A stretch of 10,317 bases of DNA from Desulfobacterales bacterium (GTDB taxonomy: Bacteria > Desulfobacterota > DSM-4660 > Desulfatiglandales > Desulfatiglandaceae): contig JAKLQB010000386.1 in assembly GCA_022013615.1 (NCBI GenBank), forward strand, positions 1-10,317, read 5' to 3'. Position numbers and translations under genes: made by a program. Each line of letters starts with the position of its first letter. The first letter of the stretch is position 1. Shown here one piece after another: positions 6,394 to 10,317 of the stretch. The notes under the pieces were generated by a model. That model did not search any database, was not told the origin of the DNA, and worked only from the letters and a program-made list of their open reading frames with translations.

Positions 6394-7581
6394 CTAATGT
6401 TTAAGCGCCCTGTGGATAAGCTGCGTGATATCCAAAACATCAAGGGGGACCTTGTTCCTCCTCACATAGGTCATCATGGTCCTTACACATTGCTGGCAGG
6501 ATGTGACGACAGCCTCAGCGCCGGTGCTCAGCACCTCTTCGATCTTCCGCTTGGCAATCTCTGCAGAAAGCTTGGCATCGATCATCTCGAGGTTACCGCC
6601 ACCCCCACAACACTGGCAATTCTCTCGATTTTGAGGAAGTTCTACAAACTCAACGCCCGGAATAGAACGGATGACCTGTCTCGGTTCATCAAACACCCGG
6701 GCCCCTCGCCCCAAATCGCACGGATCATGATAGGTCACTTTCAATGGAAGCTCTTGAAGAGGGACCCTTTTGTCCTGGATCAATTTCATCAGGAACTGAG
6801 TAGCGTGGGTAATTTGAAACTTGTGGGGATAGTATTCGCGCCACATCTGGTAACAGGAAGGGCACGCAAAGACAACCTCCCTGGCCCCTTTTTCACTGAC
6901 CGCCTCAAGGTTATGATCCATGAACTCCTGAAACATATCCTTTAATCCTGCCCCCAGCATGGGAAAACCACAGCACCATTCATCCTCACCCATGAGAGTG
7001 AAGTCTACACCGCTTACATCTAAAATCTCCGCCAGCGCCATGGGAATCTTCTGGGCAAGAGGGAAATAGGATGCAACGCAACCCGTAAAATAGATTATCT
7101 CGGCCTTATCCTTGAGATAACCATGTTCCGGGGCATCGCGCATGTCCTCAACCCAATCGGCCCTCTCTTCGTTATCTTCTGCAAAGACGTTCCGGCTTTC
7201 CTCCAGGTTATCCCGAATCATCTCAATTTTTTTGGGGTAAGATTTTGAATGAACAAGGTCCTGTCTGAGAGACAGCCATAAGTCCTTAAGGTGGATACCA
7301 ACCGGGCAGATTTCCTGGCAATTACCACAGAGCGTACATCGAAAGACAGTGTCACTGTAGTGCTTCCATTGTTCCTCAGTGGGCCCTTTTTTCCCAAAAA
7401 GCCTGCGGAAAAGCCCTGTCCGGCTTTTAAGGATCTGCTTGAGTCCCTTTATGCGAAAGACACCGGACAATTCCCCGTCATGGGAGGCGGAGACCGCAGG
7501 GCACACATCCGCACAGACCTGACAGTTGGTACAGGCCTCCATCTCTAAAATCTGCCGGACGCTGTAATCCTGATTGGACAT
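6394..7581 (-). CDS. HdrD/GlcF-type iron-sulfur protein with two 4Fe-4S motifs and two CCG domains
   Basis: This 395-residue protein carries two 4Fe-4S motifs, CTNCQVCADVCP (Cys17-27) and CTLCGNCQEICP (Cys82-92). Two complete cysteine-rich CCG domains follow. The first is FTGC-x34-CC-x35-CPSC and the second HDPC-x35-CC-x36-CQQC, with the DPCDLGRG and CCGGGGN signatures. CCG domains bind the noncubane 4Fe-4S cluster pairs of heterodisulfide reductase HdrB/HdrD, or a single cluster in GlcF/LutA relatives. No membrane segment is seen, so it is probably cytoplasmic. GGAG lies 10 bases before ATG 7581. It is the second protein of this architecture in the block and sits directly after the lipoyl carrier gene. 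Inferred role: electron transfer to or from the carrier or the GlcD oxidase. Its natural substrate cannot be told from sequence. Confidence 0.88.
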   Translation of the reverse strand: MSNQDYSVRQILEMEACTNCQVCADVCPAVSASHDGELSGVFRIKGLKQILKSRTGLFRRLFGKKGPTEEQWKHYSDTVFRCTLCGNCQEICPVGIHLKDLWLSLRQDLVHSKSYPKKIEMIRDNLEESRNVFAEDNEERADWVEDMRDAPEHGYLKDKAEIIYFTGCVASYFPLAQKIPMALAEILDVSGVDFTLMGEDEWCCGFPMLGAGLKDMFQEFMDHNLEAVSEKGAREVVFACPSCYQMWREYYPHKFQITHATQFLMKLIQDKRVPLQELPLKVTYHDPCDLGRGARVFDEPRQVIRSIPGVEFVELPQNRENCQCCGGGGNLEMIDAKLSAEIAKRKIEEVLSTGAEAVVTSCQQCVRTMMTYVRRNKVPLDVLDITQLIHRALKH

Positions 7582-7601
7582 GTGGGCTCAGCTCCATATT
7601 A

Positions 7602-7683
7602 AGTAGGGAGTAAGCAGTAGGCAGTAGGCACAATGCCACTCCACTAATCCTCACTGCTTACCACCTACTCCATACTGCCTACT
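7602..7683. repeat. Inverted pair of degenerate 7-bp repeat arrays
   Basis: On the plus strand four heptamers run AGTAGGG, AGTAAGC, AGTAGGC, AGTAGGC (7602-7629). From 7683 back to about 7642 the minus strand carries the same unit: AGTAGGC, AGTATGG, AGTAGGT, GGTAAGC, AGTGAGG, ATTAGTG. The two arrays face each other across a short spacer and can pair in several registers, for example the 9-bp stems 7610-7618/7653-7661 and 7617-7625/7674-7682. The array fills most of the 97-bp gap between the carrier gene and the next iron-sulfur gene, and even includes the carrier's stop codon (7679-7681). It would form a strong hairpin in the mRNA. Confidence 0.75.
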
Positions 7684-8101
7684 CTTCCGCGTATTTCTCA
7701 ATTTCTGCCAAGAGCCACTTTTCAACCGCCTCCGGCCCATAGATCAGGTTGGCTAATTCTCCCTTATCATCCGGCCTGATCTTGTACATCCAGCCCTTGC
7801 CGTAGCAGTCATCATTTATTAAGCCCGGGTTCATTTCCAGTTCTTCATTTACTGCTACCAGCTCTCCATTGACAGGTCCATAGACCTTCCCCAGCCATTT
7901 GCCGGATTCTATCTTAGCAAATTTTTTACCTACTTTCACCCTCTTTCCTTCATCAGGAAGCTGGATATACACGACCTCCCCGGCCATTGTCTGTGCAAAA
8001 TCATCCATTCCCATGACCAGGAGATCTCCTTCTTCCTTTACCCAAAAATGATTCTCCTCGTAGTGCAAGTCATCCGGCATGTTGTATCCTTGAATCTCCA
8101 C
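7679..8101 (-). CDS. gcvH: GcvH-like lipoyl carrier protein (possible LbpA-type)
   Basis: This 140-residue protein has the full GcvH fold signature: HFWVKEEGDLLVMGMDDFAQTMAGEVVYIQLPDEGKRV, then IESGKWLGKVYGPVNGELVAVNEEL with the lipoylated lysine at Lys68, then NPGLINDDCYGKGWMYKI. In glycine cleavage H proteins the lysine usually sits in ESVKA-type context; here it is ESGKW, so the surface around the arm differs. The start is GTG at 8101, chosen because a strong Shine-Dalgarno precedes it; Met8 has none. No gcvP or gcvT is in view. Its neighbours on both sides are CCG iron-sulfur proteins, and a lipoate ligase, a LipT-like protein and a radical SAM pair follow. It is probably the substrate of that machinery. 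Its job may be redox shuttling as in sHdr-associated LbpA proteins, but a glycine cleavage role is not excluded. Confidence 0.9.
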   Translation of the reverse strand: MEIQGYNMPDDLHYEENHFWVKEEGDLLVMGMDDFAQTMAGEVVYIQLPDEGKRVKVGKKFAKIESGKWLGKVYGPVNGELVAVNEELEMNPGLINDDCYGKGWMYKIRPDDKGELANLIYGPEAVEKWLLAEIEKYAEE

Positions 8102-8105
8102 TCGC

Positions 8106-8115
8106 TTACCTCCTT
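8106..8115 (-). promoter_or_regulatory. Strong Shine-Dalgarno that selects the GTG start of the lipoyl carrier
   Basis: AAGGAGGTAA on the minus strand places GGAGG seven bases before GTG at 8101. It lies in the 19-bp gap after the preceding stop codon. It decides for the GTG start over the ATG 21 bases downstream, and suggests the carrier is made in higher amounts than its neighbours. Confidence 0.8.
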
Positions 8116-8120
8116 TTTTT

Positions 8121-9224
8121 CTACTCTGCTTCTTCCATCAATTCATTAACAAATTGAGATATGTTGGAAATCTTGAACTTCTGCTTGCGCAATTTGGCAT
8201 TGGCAAGGTTATGCACACAGGAATTACACTCTGTCAGCACCACCTCGGCACCGACTTCCTCAACCTCCTCCAATCTGCGTCGTGCCATGGCAATAGAGTT
8301 CTTGGCATAGGCGCCCCTTACACCACCACCGGCCCCGCAACAGAGGGAATCAACACGGTTGTGGCGCAGTTCCACAAAGTTTGGTGCAATCTTCCTGATG
8401 ATCTCTCTTGGCCCTTCATAAATACCGCAGTGCCTTCCCAAGTCGCATGGATCATGGTAGGTCACTAACTTGTCCGTCATGACACCAAAGTCAAAATCTT
8501 TCAAAAACTGGCTGATGTGAAGGACTTTAATCCCCTTCTCCTTAAGTTCAGCATACTGGGGTTTGTTGTTGAAAGTCCGCGAGCAGTAGGGGCAGCCGGT
8601 TATTACAGTCTTGGCCCCCGTGGCCAGGATCATATCCATATTTTTTCTCACAAGATCCTCGTTCATGTCATATCCCACATCCTCCAGAACACCGCTGCAA
8701 CAGACCTCGTCAATCAGGGTATAATCCACCTTGAGACGATCCAGAAGATCGAGGGTTTCCAGGGTGGCTTCATCCTCCCTGCAAGAACCCACGCATCCTA
8801 TAAAATAAACGTATTCGGCCTTTTTGTTTCGTTCCCTTTCAAAATCTTCTGGTTCATCTTCCCCGTAGATGTTGGTATGGTTCTTTAGCACCTCGTTCAT
8901 TCCTTTGAATGCTGGGTGACAGGAACCGATATTGACCATATCCTTTCGCACCTGTTTGATGATGTCGGGCACGTTTACGCCGGAGGGGCAATTTTCGGCA
9001 CAGGCAGCGCATGTGGTGCATTGAAATAAGGTTTCAATGAGTTCGTCGTTCAGGTCAATGGTCCCATCCATGACTTCTTTAAGAATGAGCATCTTGCCCC
9101 GAGCATTATAGGCAGGGCGAAGGGTAGATCCAAAGACAGGGCATACGGCCTGGCAGAAGCCGCAGTTTGAGCACCTGAGGACCTGATCGCGGTATTTTCT
9201 TTCAAAATCATATTTGGCTTCCAT
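8121..9224 (-). CDS. GlcF/HdrD-type iron-sulfur subunit with two 4Fe-4S motifs and two CCG domains
   Basis: Counting from ATG 9224 the protein has 367 residues. Two 4Fe-4S motifs come first, CSNCGFCQAVCP (Cys18-28) and CTTCAACAENCP (Cys69-79). Then come two CCG domains, IGC-x30-CC-x34-CPYC and DPC-x34-CC-x36-CNSC, with DPCDLGRH and CCGAGGG. The frame is open upstream to 9275, but that start would add MIQTIFLILARW, which belongs to sequence coding for the GlcD tail. ATG 9224 has TGGAGG at 9231-9236, six bases away. It overlaps the GlcD gene by 17 nt, so the two are probably coupled and form a complex in which electrons pass from FAD to iron-sulfur clusters, as in glycolate or lactate dehydrogenase GlcDF. 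No membrane helix is present. A HdrD-like function is also possible. Confidence 0.9.
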   Translation of the reverse strand: MEAKYDFERKYRDQVLRCSNCGFCQAVCPVFGSTLRPAYNARGKMLILKEVMDGTIDLNDELIETLFQCTTCAACAENCPSGVNVPDIIKQVRKDMVNIGSCHPAFKGMNEVLKNHTNIYGEDEPEDFERERNKKAEYVYFIGCVGSCREDEATLETLDLLDRLKVDYTLIDEVCCSGVLEDVGYDMNEDLVRKNMDMILATGAKTVITGCPYCSRTFNNKPQYAELKEKGIKVLHISQFLKDFDFGVMTDKLVTYHDPCDLGRHCGIYEGPREIIRKIAPNFVELRHNRVDSLCCGAGGGVRGAYAKNSIAMARRRLEEVEEVGAEVVLTECNSCVHNLANAKLRKQKFKISNISQFVNELMEEAE

Positions 9225-10317
9225 CTTGGACCTCCAGTGCCATCTTGCCAGGATTAAGAATATTGTTTGGATCAAATGATTTCTTTATGGAACGCATCAC
9301 ATCCATGGCCACGGGGTCATGTTCAAGATGCATGAACTTTGCCTTTGCCAGACCGATGCCGTGTTCGCCCGTCAGGGTGCCACCCAGTTCAATAACCTTC
9401 TCAAACAGCTCGGCAGAGGCCTGTTCAACGCGCTTTACCTCATCGGGATTTGTGCTGTCAAAGCTGATGGTGGGGTGGAGATTGCCGTCTCCTGCGTGAC
9501 CAACGGTAGGAATCTTGAGATCATACTTTTTTGCAAGATCGGAGATTACCTTAAGTATGTTAGGGACCTTGGACATGGGCACAGAAAGGTCTTCGACAGC
9601 GAGGCTGTTGTTAATCCGGGACATAACCGCATACGCAGATTTGCGGGCCGTCCACAGCGCTTCTGCCTCTTCTTTGGTCTCGGCCTGTTTTACGGTTGAG
9701 GCGTTGTTTTCCTTGAATATTTCTATGACCTTGTTCAATTGGAACTGGGTCTCCTCCCGAGTGTGCCCATCAGTCTCGGCTATCAGGATTGCTTCTACCT
9801 CCGGCAGATTCAAATCGGTATTCTGGTTGATGGCAATAAGGGTCTGCTGATCAACTATCTCGAGCGCGCTTGGCAGGATTCCGGAGTGCATGATTTCGCT
9901 CACGGCCCGTCCCGCATCCTCCAGGTTTTCAAAAGTGGCCATGGCAGTGGAGGACAGCGATGGCTTGGGATTAATCTTGAGGGTTATCTCGGTTACTACT
10001 CCCAATGTTCCTTCAGAACCGACAAAAAGCTTGGTCAGATCATAACCCGAAGAGCTTTTCATACACTTGGATCCTGTGCGCATAACCCGGCCATCGGGGA
10101 GTACCACTTGAAGGGAAAGGACATAATCCTTGGTCGTGCCGTATTTGGCGCCTTTGATTCCGCCGGCATTGGTGGCCACGTTACCGCCCAGGGTGGCAAC
10201 CGTGCCGCTTGCAGGGTCGGGTGGAAAAAAGAAGCCGTGTGGTGCCAGGACCCTTTCCAGGTCTGCATAGACGACACCGGGTTGAACAACTGCCAGGCGG
10301 TCCGTCACGCTGACTGA
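9208..10317 (-). CDS. glcD: GlcD-type FAD-linked 2-hydroxyacid oxidase (5' end cut by window)
   Basis: The frame is open to the window edge; the GTG at 10308 is internal, because the family needs about 90-100 more N-terminal residues. The 369 residues present include the PCMH-type FAD-binding part (VVQPGVV, FFPPDPASGTVATLGGNVATNAGG, KYGTTKDYVL, KLFVGSEGTLGVVTEITL). The FAD-oxidase C-terminal domain follows, with VGHAGDGNLHPTISFD, GGTLTGEHGIGLAKAKF and a closing FDPNNILNPGKM. These features define the GlcD/D-lactate dehydrogenase family, which oxidises glycolate, D-lactate or related 2-hydroxyacids at FAD. The coupled iron-sulfur gene downstream would take the electrons. No GlcE is in the window; an Etf or other partner could lie upstream of 10317. 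The substrate cannot be fixed from sequence. Confidence 0.92.
   Translation of the reverse strand, partial: SVSVTDRLAVVQPGVVYADLERVLAPHGFFFPPDPASGTVATLGGNVATNAGGIKGAKYGTTKDYVLSLQVVLPDGRVMRTGSKCMKSSSGYDLTKLFVGSEGTLGVVTEITLKINPKPSLSSTAMATFENLEDAGRAVSEIMHSGILPSALEIVDQQTLIAINQNTDLNLPEVEAILIAETDGHTREETQFQLNKVIEIFKENNASTVKQAETKEEAEALWTARKSAYAVMSRINNSLAVEDLSVPMSKVPNILKVISDLAKKYDLKIPTVGHAGDGNLHPTISFDSTNPDEVKRVEQASAELFEKVIELGGTLTGEHGIGLAKAKFMHLEHDPVAMDVMRSIKKSFDPNNILNPGKMALEVQDGSQI

Noticed and set aside
7602..7683. CRISPR-like array
   Set aside because: Units are 7 bp, degenerate, without unique spacers and in opposing orientations; no cas gene is present.
7679..8101. Evidence of a complete glycine cleavage system
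   Set aside because: Only the H-type carrier is present; no P-, T- or L-protein gene is seen, so the system cannot be claimed from this window.
9225..9275. N-terminal extension of the GlcF-type protein to a start at 9275
   Set aside because: It would overlap the GlcD tail much further, reads as unrelated hydrophobic sequence, and lacks the good Shine-Dalgarno seen before ATG 9224.

Overview
The window is a single-direction block: all nine recognisable genes lie on the minus strand, so transcription runs from position 10317 down to 1. Gene content suggests a strictly anaerobic bacterium, most likely a Desulfobacterota-type sulfate reducer or syntroph. The reasons are cytoplasmic HdrD/GlcF-type iron-sulfur proteins, oxygen-sensitive radical SAM enzymes, a lipoate route built on them, and degenerate 7-8 bp repeat arrays between genes. 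The phylum is an inference from content; no rRNA or other marker gene is present.

Layout in transcription order: (1) a GlcD-type FAD oxidase, cut by the window edge (10317-9208); (2) a GlcF/HdrD-type protein with two 4Fe-4S motifs and two CCG domains, overlapping it by 17 nt (9224-8121); (3) a GcvH-like lipoyl carrier protein (8101-7679); (4) a second double-CCG iron-sulfur protein (7581-6394); (5) a lipoate-protein ligase with accessory domain fused to a cysteine-rich DUF116 domain (6289-4727); (6) a geranylgeranyl-reductase-like flavoprotein resembling LipT (4694-3633); (7) a 511-bp gap with repeats and dyads; (8, 9) two adjacent radical SAM proteins that look like the LipS1/LipS2 pair (3121-2132 and 2129-1026); (10) a class V aminotransferase of the alanine-glyoxylate type, cut at its 3' end (966-1).

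The main reading is a lipoyl carrier encoded with its own non-classical lipoate assembly machinery: a two-domain ligase, two radical SAM sulfur-insertion enzymes and a flavoprotein reductase. No LipA- or LipB-type gene is visible. This matches the LipS1/LipS2-sLpl(AB)-LipT route described for lipoate-binding proteins of sulfur oxidisers and for archaea. The difference here is that the carrier sits between two CCG iron-sulfur proteins and a GlcD oxidase, with no glycine cleavage P or T gene and no HdrA-type sHdr gene in view. The carrier may therefore be a redox carrier for a hydroxyacid oxidase/HdrD-like complex. The more conservative alternative is a GcvH feeding ordinary glycine metabolism: glycolate to glyoxylate by GlcD/GlcF, then to glycine by the aminotransferase.

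The noncoding stretches are unusual. They hold degenerate tandem repeats of period 8 (3146-3177 and 3204-3239), an inverted pair of period-7 arrays (7602-7683), an 18/20 inverted repeat bracketing about 300 bp, a perfect 9-bp-arm dyad, and several hairpins.
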